Source: Marsupella aquatica (taxonomy: Eukaryota > Marchantiophyta). Taken from it: a stretch of DNA of 64,000 nt. The position numbers and the translations under genes are program-made. The stretch lies in the NCBI GenBank assembly GCA_973895155.1, contig OZ316893.1, positions 18,910,001 to 18,974,000 on the forward strand, read 5' to 3'. The notes under the pieces are model-generated. The model searched no databases. It was not told where the DNA came from and saw nothing but the letters and a program-made list of their open reading frames with translations. Below, piece by piece: positions 33,131 through 46,194 of this stretch (position 1 is the first letter of the stretch; every line of letters begins with the position of its first letter).

Positions 33131-36100
33131 TTGCTTGACATGGGACCAGCCTAAAACATAGTCCTTAACAGGGGCACTGGTTTCAAAACCCGTTTAGGGG
33201 CAAACATATAGTAAAACTGTATATGTTGTTTTATAAGTCATTGTCTCAACAACTCATATGTTGGAAGAGTAAGCATGGTTTCACAGTTTAGGGTCATGGT
33301 TAGGAGTTACTGTTGACCATTTTGAATGGAGGTCTGGTGTGATGCGAAAAGACAGGAATTTTAGCTCAGGGGCAGTTTTGCTAGCAAGTTGCAGGAGTGG
33401 TTCTTAATGCCTTTGATTTTTGCATGTATTTCTAGTGCATTTCTAAGGCTCCATATGGCGAGCGAGTTATTTTCGAGACTAAAAAATGACATGAACATTA
33501 AGATGTTTCAAATAAGAGGTTTGCTAGCAAAGTGGTGTATATTAGGGTTTTCCCTCCTATGAGGAAAAAATATGGTGTTGTTTGAATTTTCCCTTGCAAC
33601 ACAAATTTTAGTCCTGCTTGCTTGCAGGCTACAACTATTCATTTTGAATGTACGCCTTGCTCATGGCATTTCTTTTGCCTTTGCAACTTTTGCTCTTAGC
33701 TTGCACCTTGCACTTCTGCTTGCGACTATCGGTGCGGCTTGAGCAGGTTAGTTCAAGTGCCCCTCAATTAGGTGTGCCACAAGCAGCTGTGAAACTTGAC
33801 TACCCTACCACTTAGTTCCGGTGTTGTTGACTCCGATGCTGAGCTCATCTATGGTCCAGGCACTAGCCAAAGCAATACGCCAAGCTGGTGACGCACACTA
33901 AGGACTTAGACTAGCATGGGGAGCTGGTCGGGCCACCGGAAGGGTTGAGCTCAGGGTGGACCGTCTGGACACCCGGACGGACTTTGAGTTCTGAGAGCTT
34001 GAGTGAGAGCTTCTCTTGGGCCGAAGGCAAAAAAAGTTTACTTCATGCACAGCGGACATTTTATGCATGAGATACGGCCCTGCATCCAGTCCTGCTACCT
34101 CATTGCTCATGTCACTCTCCCCTTGCAAAATAATCCTTTTGTGCCACCTTCTCCTTCCTTGGCTCAATCAAGCAAAACTGCCATCCCCCGACATGCTTGG
34201 TCATCTAGTACCCCAAAAAAAAAATTGATTGGGTGGCCCCTAAAAAGCAAGACAGGTGGTATTGATTCCGTCCTTTGTGGCAATTTATAAATGGACCATG
34301 AGAGAGAAAGGTGGGATCATACATTAGAGTAGTTTGGACTAGCCTGACTGCCCTTCAACTGCAGATCCAAGAAGTGCTCAAACCCTGGGCCACAACAGGC
34401 TTCCCACTGGCCCTCAACCTTGACACACTTAATGATAGGCTTGTGGGGCATCATCAGCACAGAGTCCTGATTAGTGAAGATGTGTAGGCACCCTCGCTGA
34501 CCACTAGGGGGTATTGACCGGTGTCAGACCATGACCGGTAGGACTGGTAAATACTGCCTGCATACGAGGCTGTTGCATTTGGTTTCTGGTGACTCCTCAC
34601 ACACTGCACCATTTTGAGAGACTCACCTTGCCCCCAATCTCCCTTTTACACCCACACCTGCAATTTCAGATATCCCCCAAAGTCATCTCCCTTTTCCACC
34701 TCACCTGCAATTTCACATATCCCCAAAGTCAGGGTCTAGAGGCCTCACGCAAAACCATAGACCCTGAAGAGTAGGTTCTCATTGCCATCATGCAGATTAG
34801 GGTAGGTTCACATGGAGATAATATAGTTAGATTCTATAGGTTTAGATGAACCAAGTCTCCCACTAGTCCACAACCTTGGATAAAGTCTTCAAGGAACTGT
34901 GGAGAGCATTACATGCAACTATCCATCTAGTTGTTGCTAAACTCTGTTCCCTCTTTCAAGTATGAGGACTGTCTTATCATCAAGCAGTTTTAACTTTCCA
35001 TTCCAAAAGCTCACTCTTGTTGCATCCATTTATTTTCCTCCTCCCCTCTCTTACCCATCGGCCCGCTTTCTGCCTCCCCCCATCTGCTGAACAATCAAGA
35101 GACATAGAAATCATAATCAATGTGAAGGGTTATCCATCGATTACTGAGCCCCCCATTTCAGTTTTCCCAGAATGTTTTAATTCATCCATACGTCGGCATG
35201 AGTCCGAGCAAATGGGAATGAGATAGAGATTTGCACGGCGTCGAGCTCTCGTCTGGTGCCGGCTCTGTTCTCGTCTGGGCTGTCTGTTCCCGGTGCCTCA
35301 AGCAATCCAGAAATCCCAGAGCCGACACGAAGTTTTGGGGACAACGTAAATGTTGATTCGGACCGTAACAAGAGTCGGAATAATCACGCCAGATCCGTGA
35401 GAATTGTAAGAGCTACACGCTGATGGTCACAGGAGCATGAGGAGGATGAAATGAATGAATCGTGGTGATCGGCCAGCCTACTGTCGATCACATTCAATTC
35501 CAAGGGGGGCAGGTAAGACGTTCTAACAACTTTGACCTTTTCGAAATCGTGCAAATGCATAGGTGGAGATCTGTGGCCTTTTTGGACCAATTTGTCCACG
35601 ATTATCGTTCTAGTGCATTGAGTGCTCTGTTGTAAAATCACACCTGCGAAGGTTTATCAATCTGCTCCATAAGAAGCCCCGTTCGCCTCCTCTAACAGAA
35701 GGTCGGGACGCGTATTGTGAGTACCCGAGGTTCTCGTCTTTGGGACTACCTGCTCCATCTGCTCCTTAAATACACACGGTTTTCGGTCCTTCACGAGTGT
35801 TAGAGTAGGCCTCTGAGCCTAGGTCTTTAGCTTCTGCTGCGACGCACATGGCCACTGTGGGCTATTGGGCTCATCTGGCCATATGGGCTCTCTCCTCATT
35901 GACATGAGCGCATTTATTAACAAAAACAGAGATTTAATCGTACGGTCTTCTGCTCCTGAGTGAGGGTTAGGATGGTGATTTAAATATGCTGGATATGCTT
36001 GGTGGGCCATGCCCACTTCCTAGCTGTGTAAAAATGACGTGGGATTCCCTTTTCTTGGACGGTTTCTTGTCGTCTCAATGCGATAGAAATTTTCTACTGA

Positions 36101-38108
36101 TTCCTTTTTCTCGATTGCGCGACAATCTCAAAAAAGAGTGGCGAGTGCAGAATGGAGTGGTGGGCTGTGGTCAAGAAGCTTATGAAAAAAATTCAGAGAA
36201 TTGGGCCAGCTAGCGTAGCGCTGCAGTCCTTCCTCACCAATTAGCGCTCTGCCGTGGTCCTCGCGGCACTTGGCCTATCTTAGAAGGCAGCTCCTCCACG
36301 TGGCAGCTGGCTGGGGAGCTTCCTTCCGTCCCAAATCATGTACGGCCCGCTCTCTTGAGTCTTTCCTCGCCTGTGCCAGGGTTTCGATCATAGGTCCCGT
36401 TTCGCTTGGTAATCGTAGACTGCAGTTTTCAGAAGACAATGGATGAATTTTTCAGCAGGAAGGAAACGAAGAGTACAGTTGTGTGACAAAGGAGCTTTGA
36501 ACATTCTGCGGTTGGAGGTCTTCGATTGTATTCTGAAAGTGCTTCGCATTCCATGCTTTCAGGCACATGCGATATTCTGATTGACAGAACAGTAGGCAGG
36601 ACGTCGTTCGGGGAAGAAATAATATTGCTGTGGGGGTTTCTGAGGATCGGTCTGTAGTCGGTTTGGATATTCCACAGGATATTACCGTCGATTTCATTTT
36701 CACTGTAAGTGGCAAGCGCTCTAGCCCAGTCGTTAGGGACTGTTGTAAATGTTCTTCAATTTAAAACGCGATGCTTTTGGGAAAGATTTCCTTCTGATCT
36801 CGAGATTTGAATATTTATCCTAATTTTCGGGTGTCAATCAAAGTCTCCACCCACCCTGAGCGCCTCCGTTCATGTTTTCGCTCCTCCCAACTTCAACCAA
36901 TATGTGCACTGCTTTTGATCAGCAAATTCACTCGTTGAACATATATTTCCTTTCATTCTGCCGAGATTCAAGAAGCAATTTTCTCTCTTTTCAGATAGAT
37001 GACGATTAGAACTTTAGAGCCGCTTCCCTTGAAAGGAAGATCCTCTTTCGAATCGTACGTTAAGACGGAAATGAAAGCTAGGTAGACGGATTTGGCTTTC
37101 CAGAGCAACCATTCCCCTGGAGAACAAGCCTAGCATTTCACAGCGGTGCCCTAAGCTTAATCCTCCGCTTGAAATTATTTTAGGGCTACGTTTTCTTGTT
37201 TTCCCTGTAATCAAATGAACGAAGTGGGATGAGGGTAGTTACGCTACTTAAGACTATCTTCTTGTTGAAGGGATTCCCTGCAAACCAAAGTTGCTATGAT
37301 ACCTCGTTATGTCTCTCGGCCACAAATCGTTCGTTGACCGGGCAGTTTTACTCGGGGCTTACCCTCTCCCATAAGCATTGAGCATTGTTGACAAAATATG
37401 TGAGCATCAAACAGTTGGCCAATTAATATTCTCGCCTAGACTCTGGTGACGGGATCTGTGCAAATTAAGCCACGGTAGAGCTGACAATGCCAGATCAAAT
37501 TGTTTGCGCCACCTTTGTTGATATGAAATGAAAATCTTGAAGGTGTTTTTCCTCTTTCATTTGCTCATGTTTGACGTTTGTAATGTTGTCACCAGACATA
37601 TAAAGAAGGTGACATCTTACTTGAAGTCATGGATCCTTCCTTGGGCCCTCTCTTGTACTGTATATGCATCATCGCTGGGTGTGCCCTGTATTTTCATTAC
37701 AACTGTGAAGATCGCAGATCCAAAGTCGACATTCAGAGTAAGACTTATGCCTCTAGTGAAAGGTATTTAAATCCCACAAATTTGTGACCATGACCTATTT
37801 TCTTGTCTTTGCGAATTGCTAGGTTATCTGGCAACCACAGATTGTTTGGAAACCTCATAATACGATGAGGCAAATTTGCTAGGTGTTCGTTTCTTTGACT
37901 TGGGTCATCTTCTCACCTTGTGCCTGTATACAATAGTTAATATCGTGCATTCACAGGTCTTACTCACAACTTTAAACAACGAATTTGAGGTGCTCATTCG
38001 TCATGTTACTCTAGGGATGTTTCTAATATTGCAGAGATGTAACTTCTTGATTTGATTTGAGTCCACCCTGGAATCTAACTTGAAGATTTTTGGCACCCTG
38101 AAGCAGTA
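33131..38108. other. Intergenic, no gene supported
   Basis: Five kilobases with scattered short open frames and no recognised domains. A 52-bp tandem duplication lies at about 34638-34735 (AATCTCCCTTTTxCAC...CTGCAATTTCAxATATCCCC twice). An isolated ATG frame at 36439 encodes only about 15 residues before a stop. Confidence 0.4.
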
Positions 38109-38109
38109 A

Positions 38110-38216
38110 AGATGACACGGAGGAAGGAGGGGAGACAGCGACAGAGGAAAGGCCGGCTAAAAAGCAAAGGATTACAGAGTGGGCATACGACATACTTCAC
38201 TTAAACAAGAAAGCAG
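38110..38216 (+). other. Possible isolated exon of an unidentified gene
   Basis: An open frame follows an AG (GAAGCAG) and ends at a good donor-like site (AGA followed by GTGAGC). It encodes an acidic then basic hydrophilic stretch with a nuclear-localisation-like PAKKQR followed by ITEWAYDILHLNKK. The codon pattern looks protein-like, but no partner exons could be linked. A second candidate lies near 38570-38628, ending at ATGTAAGT. Low confidence. Confidence 0.2.
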
Positions 38217-38629
38217 AGTGAGCATCAGAATGTATGTACCCCATCATAAGCTATAATTCTGTGAATGTCTGCAATCTATGCGGTGGGGACCTATTCAGAG
38301 TGAATAGTTAAGGTTGTTAAACCCGTTATCCTCAAGACCAGTGGAACTTAAAAATTGCCCCCACTCGTGTCCAGCTAGACTCTTCGTTGAGAACTTGCAA
38401 GTACCGAATTTAACGTTTGAACTGGGGCTTCCAATTCTTCTTGCGTTGGGAGATCCCAGACCGATACGACTGTAAAGCTGTGGGCTTACAATTTTGTGGA
38501 GTCCATGCGATAACGATGCCAGACACATGTGGTCCGATTATGAGGGACAAAATCAGCACCGAAGTTTCCAGTGCTCCAGCCCATAAGCGGGTGCGTCTTG
38601 ACTGTGATAGCGTTGATGCACATATGTAA

Positions 38630-40044
38630 GTCTATAGAGATCCTCTGAAAAGAAGGCTTTAGAGAAGAAAGTAGAGCTGTCTCTGTCGTCTATGTCTATA
38701 CTCCAAATTTCGTTACACTAAGAGACATATGCCCAGTTTGATAACATCATGCCTTCCCACAGTGGAAGCCTGCAGAGAACTATGATCTGCATATCGCTGG
38801 GCCATTCTCTAAACGCCCACATTTTCGAAGCACGTTTTCTTGAGGACATGGAGCTGGGCAACATCTACGACCGAACAGATAGCTCCTCATTCTTGTTGGT
38901 TTCAGTGCGCATGGGGTCAGTCATTGGTTTCGAGCACTGCAATTCGAAAGAGTTGTTGCCCCTGGATTTGAATGTTATGAACTTAGAATATTTATTGTTA
39001 TTTGTCTTGAAATTGGTGATGGAAGCTCTGCATTCGTGATTTTCTTCCAAAAAATTACGCACAAAGTGATATGGCATGATTAGTGGAACCTTTTTGTCTC
39101 TCTAGGTGTTGAAGAGAGCAATGCAGATTTGTTGTTATGCCCTGAAAATAGCCAGTGGATACAAGTTTTATCGAAGATTATGAAATGACGTGTTCTAAGA
39201 ATTCAAAGTGTGTCCTGATGCTTGATTTACCTTTGCTACCGTGAAGAGCTAGATAATTTTGTCATTGTATCAACGCAAAGAACTTAATACTGTCATTCGA
39301 AATTTAATGCAGTTGGGATACCCTAAGCTACAATTATCCTAGATGACGTCCTCGATTGGCACCAGAAGCATTGTGTTTCGATTTGTTTCTTTTTGAGAAA
39401 TCTGTGGATAATACTTGATATCGAAGAAAATTAATCGAAAAGACACCTTCTGCACATCTTTTTGTTTGTTGACAGAATCATGATGGATTCCTCGAGTTAG
39501 AATTGTTGACATTTAAGAAGTTCAAATCAAAACTTGGGCATCTGGAGAGGTGACATCCTAGAATCTGCACGTTCTATTGATTACGAAGCACTGTTTTGGG
39601 ACTGCTCTCAGCAATGTGGCTAAACTACTTCGTGTCCCTCTGTACAAATTTTTCAATGAGATGAGTTCTTGAAAGAGCGTTTCTGCCTCGCACAGAGAAG
39701 CATGGAAATTTGACTCAGAGCAATGGCTGGAAGAAAGAAGGAACTATAGGTTTGACAAAAAAAACTTCGAATCGACAATAGGGGATGCACCCCATTCAAA
39801 AATCTTCTCTAAATTTCTGAAGAGAAAGGTTTGAGCAACTTCATATTCTTAATTGTCTTTGATGATTACAATTTTCCTATCTGCCTACCTCCACCCTGTT
39901 GAGATCACCTTCATAACTATGAGAAATAATGTAAGTAGGATTCCAACATCCACAATTTTGGCACAATGGAAGTTTCAACTATTCTAAAACAAATCTCTGT
40001 GATACCTTAAACCAGGAAAATCAGCTCGCCTCGAATATCTCAAG
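38630..40044. other. Intergenic upstream of the orphan ORF
   Basis: No gene or repeat recognised. Short frames near 38749-39039 have no known domain. Confidence 0.4.
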
Positions 40045-41544
40045 ATGCATAAACACGGGCATCACGATAGGGATTGTTGCGATGCACACCAATTTAAAGT
40101 ACGGAGAATGATGCGATCCCGAACACTCCGAGATAGTCTGATATTTGGCACTCGGGTGGTTCGGCACAAGGGTCTAAAAGTGGACGACTCCTTGAGACTT
40201 GCCGAGTACAAAGGCCACTCTAGGCCAATCCGGGACAGCATAGTATATGGCACAAGGGAAAAACGTTGCCGCCACAAGCAGTGTACTGCATGGCACCATT
40301 TTCACGACTTTAACGAGGAGTTGGAGAAGTGGGACTTCCCAGATCAGATTGCAACAAACCAGAGAAAACGAGAACTTTGGTTGGCAGCTCGCAAATCAGT
40401 GCTCGATCAAGCAGACATCCGACGAAAGAGCATCCCCAGGGATCGGTATGGGGAGCTTGAGACGGACGCAGGTCATTATGCTGGTGAGTTCTTGAGAGCT
40501 CTCCTTAATCCATGGGATTATGGCAATCATCCTCATGACATGTATCGAGCCGCTCGGCCTTCGTTTTTAACGGATCTCGACTTTGAGGACCTTCGAACAC
40601 ATTATGACCCTCGGCCAGAAGCCATTAAGCTGCATAAGGCAAAACTCAAGGACTTTAAGGAGTGGCAACGCGTGAAGCTTCTAGAGCGAGACATGAAGTG
40701 GGAGTTGCTGCGAGTCCAAGGGATACAAAGATGCCGCCATCATTTCCAACACTTGAAAGATCGTTTGCAGAAAGCCAAAGTGTTGTGGTCCGAATTGAAT
40801 CGAAATAGTGTTTGGTTTGTCCCTTGGCCGGAAGGTGATCAAGTGCCCGAGCTTGTCCGTAGGAGTCTGATGATGATCTCCAAGAGATTGAGCACTTGCG
40901 CTCCGATGTGGAACCCTCACTTCACAGATTTCCAAGCACTAGACAATTACTTGAGCAACCTTGAAGACTTGGCTCCTGAGGTTTGGGAGCGATTTCATTA
41001 CAACTGTAAATTACATAAGCATCTAGATCACCATGAGAGAAGGGCAAGTAGATTAGAATCTATTAGGAGGGCCTTCCTTCCTTCCCAACCTGAGCCCCCA
41101 ATACAACTGCCCTTGTGTGAACCGGTCATTGCCCTGCAGAATCAGATTGCTGCACTGATTGCTGCACTGCCAGAGCACCTCAAGCCAGGCCCCAAGACTC
41201 CTTCTGAAGTAGCTCTGAAAGAAGAGGTAGAAGAGAGTTCAGAAAAGCAGGCTCAAGGTCCAACCGATCAAAATAAACATGAGGGCAGAAAGTCCTTCAT
41301 TGAAGCAGATGCACCAGAAGAAGCTGATTCAAAACCTCAACAGATTCCACCATCAAAAGCACATAAAACTAGGGAGGAGAAATCAAGGGCACATGCTCTC
41401 AATGAACTCCAAGCTTTGGACGTTTTTGATGAGAAATTGGGAGAGGCAACAGCAAATGTTGGGAAGGGAGGTAAGGGGAAGAAAAGTGGCAAAGATGGCA
41501 AAGGTGGTAAAGGAGGTAAAGGAGGGTGGTCAAGAGGGCGGTAA
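40045..41544 (+). CDS. Orphan basic protein of 499 residues
   Basis: A long uninterrupted frame starting at an ATG, not recognised as a known family. The N-terminal part is His/Cys/Arg-rich and contains an internal repeat: LRDSLIFGTRVVRHKG near residues 29-44 and IRDSIVYGTREKRCRHK near 62-78. Residues about 90-330 are rich in Trp, His and charged residues and look helical. From about 370 the protein is low-complexity and charged. It ends in a Lys/Gly run (KGGKGKK, then KGGKGGKGG). In another frame the Lys-rich coding potential continues about 60 bp past the stop, so a small indel in the GGTAAAGGA repeats may have changed the C terminus. No transmembrane segment or signal peptide is seen. It could be a lineage-specific gene or part of a mobile element. 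Confidence 0.55.
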   Translation: MHKHGHHDRDCCDAHQFKVRRMMRSRTLRDSLIFGTRVVRHKGLKVDDSLRLAEYKGHSRPIRDSIVYGTREKRCRHKQCTAWHHFHDFNEELEKWDFPDQIATNQRKRELWLAARKSVLDQADIRRKSIPRDRYGELETDAGHYAGEFLRALLNPWDYGNHPHDMYRAARPSFLTDLDFEDLRTHYDPRPEAIKLHKAKLKDFKEWQRVKLLERDMKWELLRVQGIQRCRHHFQHLKDRLQKAKVLWSELNRNSVWFVPWPEGDQVPELVRRSLMMISKRLSTCAPMWNPHFTDFQALDNYLSNLEDLAPEVWERFHYNCKLHKHLDHHERRASRLESIRRAFLPSQPEPPIQLPLCEPVIALQNQIAALIAALPEHLKPGPKTPSEVALKEEVEESSEKQAQGPTDQNKHEGRKSFIEADAPEEADSKPQQIPPSKAHKTREEKSRAHALNELQALDVFDEKLGEATANVGKGGKGKKSGKDGKGGKGGKGGWSRGR

Positions 41545-43161
41545 GAATGACAAATCACAGAAAAATGGAGGAGAAGGTCAAAAAAATAAAGGGAACGCTT
41601 AAGTAGGCAAAACTTCTTAAAGTTTGACCATATCTAATGTTTCTTACGTTAATCACTAATTACACGTGGAGGAATTTATATATCCAACTCACACCAAATG
41701 TTTTCAAAGGCCTTCAAATTTTGACCAGTTGAGAGGGTACGTAGGGAATATTTCTCCTAGCTTGAAAACTTTCCTACGAAAGTGTTGCTTTTGTTGTGTC
41801 CCGGCAACTCTTGAGGGCTTCTATGTGATCTTAAGCCAAATTTCCAGTTTTGACTACAAAGCTGTGATGATGGAAATGTATGAAGAGTGCTGCCGGGGCC
41901 TTCTAGCTTTTGACAAATTATGAACCTGTTTGAAGGTTTTTAAAGCAGCCCTACTGGCAAGATAAATGGAACATAGTCCATAGGCCGCTGATTGTTAGTG
42001 TATCGAAATGGCAAGATAAATGGAAGATAGTCCATAGGCTGCTGATTGTGTGTATAGAAAATGTATATCAAATTGACAAGAGTTTTGGATATTGACTTCT
42101 ATTTTGCATTTGATATCTTCAATGTCTATGTATGTCCAATATCTTAGGTGAACATTATTGATCAGGTGTCATAGAAATGACATCAAACAAATGTAGATAT
42201 TTGCACTAATCTATTCTACATTAAATAAACATCAAAATGACCCAAAATGTTTTTAGTGATGTACATAAATCTGCAACAATTAGCTTCAATGATCATAAAC
42301 TTAAGAGATCCACAATTAAGGGGAAACACCATGAACACTCATATGGAGATTCAAACAACTTCATCTTCCAGATTGCTCCATGGTCCACATGCTATGTTCA
42401 CATGATCACAGTAAATGCAAGACAGTGGTCACATAGGACTCGGGCAACAGGGCGCATAATTGTCATACAACACTTAAGGCATTTCCAGGGACCCACCTCT
42501 TTGAATGAATTGAAGAACATCTAATTTATGAAGCAGACAGGAGGACTCAGTCGATCCATGAACTAAATGGCAGTCTAGACTAGGAACCGCCACTATTGGC
42601 AAATTTGGATGTCAGGGGAGACTATTTGGATAGTGGGCCTACATTAATCTGCCCATGGAGGGTACTTATGGGATACAAAACCTGGAACACTCATCCACCA
42701 TATTGTTTTTAGGACGATAGAAGAAAAACAGGCCACCGTTGGAGATGCTGATAGGCCAGTTTCACACAGCTGATGCCACGTGGAGGTAAGAATTACGATT
42801 ACCTGCATTTGCTTTTTAGATAATAAAAATTGCCCGTATCATTGTACGGGCCGTTATCTATGGACCATACAAACGAACAGTACGTAATAATTAGAGTAGT
42901 ATTGAAAAGAGCGAGAGTCACAGCTATGGCATCGAGATTCAGGCAGAGGTGCTTCAGAGAACGAGTGCATTGGTGCCAACAGAGCGGGACAGAAAGCGAA
43001 TTGAATCATCGAAGCAAGTTTCAGATGGATAGAGGCCGATGAAGGACCCCAATCTTCATCTACCCACCAGCAACACATTTTTCAAGGGGCGAGAAAGGTA
43101 TCGACTTACCGACCGACCAGGGGAGCTGGTCTCTGGCAGTGTGGACCAAGAGCTAACGACG
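41545..43161. other. Intergenic; 58-bp tandem duplication near 41955-42060
   Basis: GGCAAGATAAATGGAA at about 41957 and 42011 begins two copies that share GATAGTCCATAGGC and GCTGATTGT. No gene was recognised. The last 130 bp before 43162 are open in the UGT frame, starting at an ATG at 43039 (see the UGT entry). A small GCCCGTA/TACGGGC hairpin lies at 42832-42851. Confidence 0.5.
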
Positions 43162-45785
43162 ATGACGAAAAAGAAAGCCCACGTTCTCGTCGTTACCATA
43201 GCATTTGCGGGTCATTTCGGCCCGTTTGTGCAGATTCTGTATCATCTCGAAGCCAAGTACCCGGGCCTTACAGTGACAGTGATGGGGAACAAAGATCGAA
43301 TCTCGGATCTGATCAACCTGCAGAGCAAGGGCGACCTCAAAAACCTGGACCTGCACTTGGAGGAAGTGTTTGGGCCGGTTCCTGTCTATCATGGCGATGC
43401 CAGATTTCCAGTTCGGCCGGAGCCCGTTAGCGAGAATAACCTCGCGGAGTGCGAGTCTTTCAGGAAGAAACTGATAGCGCAGAAACATCTTCCGGGAGGG
43501 CCGACGGCTATCATTTCTGATATGTTTCAGTATTGGTCCAAGGTCAGTAGTACTCTTTGTTTCCGTGCCACCAAACCTATACCATAGCTTCACTAGCTCC
43601 GCGCGATCCAACTCCTGATTGGCCTCCCTCGGGAATGTAAACCACTGTCAATGGCGGGGTCACTGGCCCTTTGCGAGACAGAGCTGGTGCACACATCTAA
43701 TATCGCGAGTTCATTCTGATATAAGGCCTTTTGGTTCGAAGATTTGTGACATTGTCGTTGGCCTCTCTCCAGAATGTGAACCACTGGGTCACTGGCCCTT
43801 TGCGAGACATAGCTGCTCCACACATCTATTCTTGCGAGTGCACTCTGATATTGGGCCATTTCGTTCGAAGGTAGTGACATTGTCGTTGGTCCTGGCTCGA
43901 TCCGATTGTGAAGTCTTCGAGTTTCCTTGAGTAAGAGCGGGAGCAAGAGCAGGAGTCGATCGGCAACGAACCATTCACTCCGCATGTATGTGGACCATTC
44001 ACTGAGGAACGCATCTTTCAACAATTTGGTGAAATGAGTACCGGACCATGAAGTTCATGTGTTCAGTTGCAGACCAGACTAGTCGACTCACAATCCTTAG
44101 CGTACAGTTAACGCCTGCTGCAATGAGGCTGGCATGTATGCTAACTTATATTCTACGTGCTTTTATTAACCCGAAGCTTCCTCTGCTAAATTGTGCTCTA
44201 TTTTCTTCCTTGCTCTTACAATTCGCGAGCTCAATGGCCAAAGGAGTGTGTTTTTCTTAAACCTTTCAAGCTGAAAAGGTTGCTGACTTGAATTGTGTTG
44301 AACAGAAACTGATAGTGCCGGCTCGTCTTACAGGACTTAGCGGATGAGCTGGGCGTTCCATGGTACACATATTTCTCCGTTTCCCCGTTGTTCGCAGTGA
44401 CGATTCTTGAGGTTCCCAAGATTTTGAAAGCAGGGATACGTCCTGGCTATCCCGCACCGAATATCAACGAGCGCCTCCCTGCAGAAGTCCCCGACCTTAC
44501 ATCGGTACCTGGTCGTACTTTCGTTCGCATTGGAGATTTGCCTGAAGAATTCACAGGCTGCGAAAAGTACTTCGAGAAAGTCTCAGAGTATAGCATTCGA
44601 GCCACAGCTCTTTTGTTGAATACCTCAGAGGAATTGGATTCCCAAGTAGGAGCCGTGGAAGGCCTCAGGACACTGTTGGATTCTTCCAGAGTTCTAACCC
44701 TCGGACCTCAGCTGCAATATCCTGGATTTGGTTTCATTTATGCCCCCTCTGCCTCAGACAGCAGTTGCCTCGCTTGGCTGGATTCTCATCCTGAGAAGTC
44801 AGTGTTGTATATTGCGTTCGGGACCTTGGGATCAATGTCGAGTGAAGAGATCATGGAATTGGCCGCAGGAGTAGAGGCCAGTGGCGTTCCTTTCTTGTGG
44901 GCTCTCAAGATGGGGCCCAAGGCGCTCGAAGAATTGCTTCCCCAAAGCTTTGCAGAGAGAACTAAAGAGCGAGGCCTCATCGAGACAAGCTGGGTTCCAC
45001 AGTCCAGGATCTTGTCACATCCGTCCACAGGTGGCTTTTTGAGTCACTGCGGCTGGAACTCCACTTTGGAAAGCATCTGTGCCGGTGTGCCTTTCATTGC
45101 TTGGCCGCTGTCAGCAGACCAGCCCATGAACGCCAGGTTAGTTCTCTTCCCAGTTTTTGCAGTCACAACTCGCCTTCCCCCTGTTAAAGATTCACTTCGA
45201 ACAACATTGAAATGAACCATAGTATCCTATCTTGATTATCCTCTGCCATCGACAATTCACTGAGTGATGTGTACGTTGAGTGGGGTATCATATGTTGTCC
45301 TTCATCTAAAAGTCTGTGGGGCTACTGAATGCTGTCAAACTGAAACAGCACTCCTCTCTTCGCCTCTGCCATCGACAATCGAGTATTCTGTGCAATTTTG
45401 GTACTTATTATGCATGATGAAGACTGACTGAATTTAGGGAAGACAAGTCAATGTGAAGAATCTCAAATCCTCCAAGCCTAAATGGCACGAGTAGTGATGG
45501 AAGTATTTCCAATAACGATTGCTATTCGATGGCAGGTACTTGGCCGATATAAAGAAGGTGGGGTTTGCATTATGTTATTTGAAGCCCGAAGATCAGGACA
45601 GCTTCGAAAATATCACTAGAAGTGAGGTAGAGATGGGTGTGAGAATGCTTATGGTCGACGAGACCGCGGCTGAAGTGAGGAGGAACATTGCGGAGATGGA
45701 GAAATCCGTGGCAGCGGCTGTGGTGGAAGGTGGTTCATCTTATCAAAACCTCCATACTTTGCTCGACGAAATTGCCATTGTGTGA
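43162..45785 (+). CDS. UDP-glycosyltransferase (plant GT1 family), 3 exons
   Basis: Exons 43162-43542, 44334-45136 and 45536-45785 join in frame to 477 residues, typical for plant UGTs. The N-terminal domain has HVLVV...FAGHFGPF, with the catalytic His at about 18, and IISDMF, with the partner Asp at about 120. The C-terminal donor-binding PSPG box is complete: WVPQSRILSHPSTGGFLSHC, then GWNSTLES, GVPFIAWPLSADQ. The final Gln is usual for UDP-glucose donors. The protein glycosylates small acceptors (phenolics, hormones, terpenoids) in the cytosol; the acceptor is not predictable here. Introns have GT-AG ends; the first (791 bp) contains a 129-bp duplication. An in-frame ATG at 43039 would add 41 residues before the usual UGT N terminus; I prefer 43162 by family length. 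Confidence 0.93.
43640..43910. repeat. 129-bp tandem duplication in UGT intron 1
   Basis: CACTGGCCCTTTGCGAGACA occurs at 43661 and 43790. Both copies share preceding GAATGTnAACCACTG and following CACACATCTA, TTGCGAGT-type and TGACATTGTCGTTGG segments. Confidence 0.85.
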
Positions 45786-46194
45786 TCATTTTTAAAAACA
45801 ATATTAGGCTCCCCGATTTATTCTTAACTACCGTAGGTCAGATTGGACCAATTAAACCTCGTTCAGTATTCTGTCCTATTGGGCACCATTAAAAAGTTAG
45901 TCCCTTAACGCGGCAGTGTCCTCTTGTCCTCTGTAGTACCTGGATCCACCAGATTCGCACCCCAAAAAAATAAATAAATAAAAATAAATCATGGGGGAAG
46001 TCTTGGACACTTTCCCCTGGTATGAGCAGGTGGTGGTGTGAGCAGGTGGTGGTGTAAGCATTTCTTAGGCCCTATGCAAGGAGCTTCTAAAACTTTCTGC
46101 CCTTTTTCCTTTTTTCTGTTTGATTTGAAATCCATTTTACCCCTTGAAAAATGTATTTAATATTTCATTTAAACAGCCACTGTCCACCAGGCTC

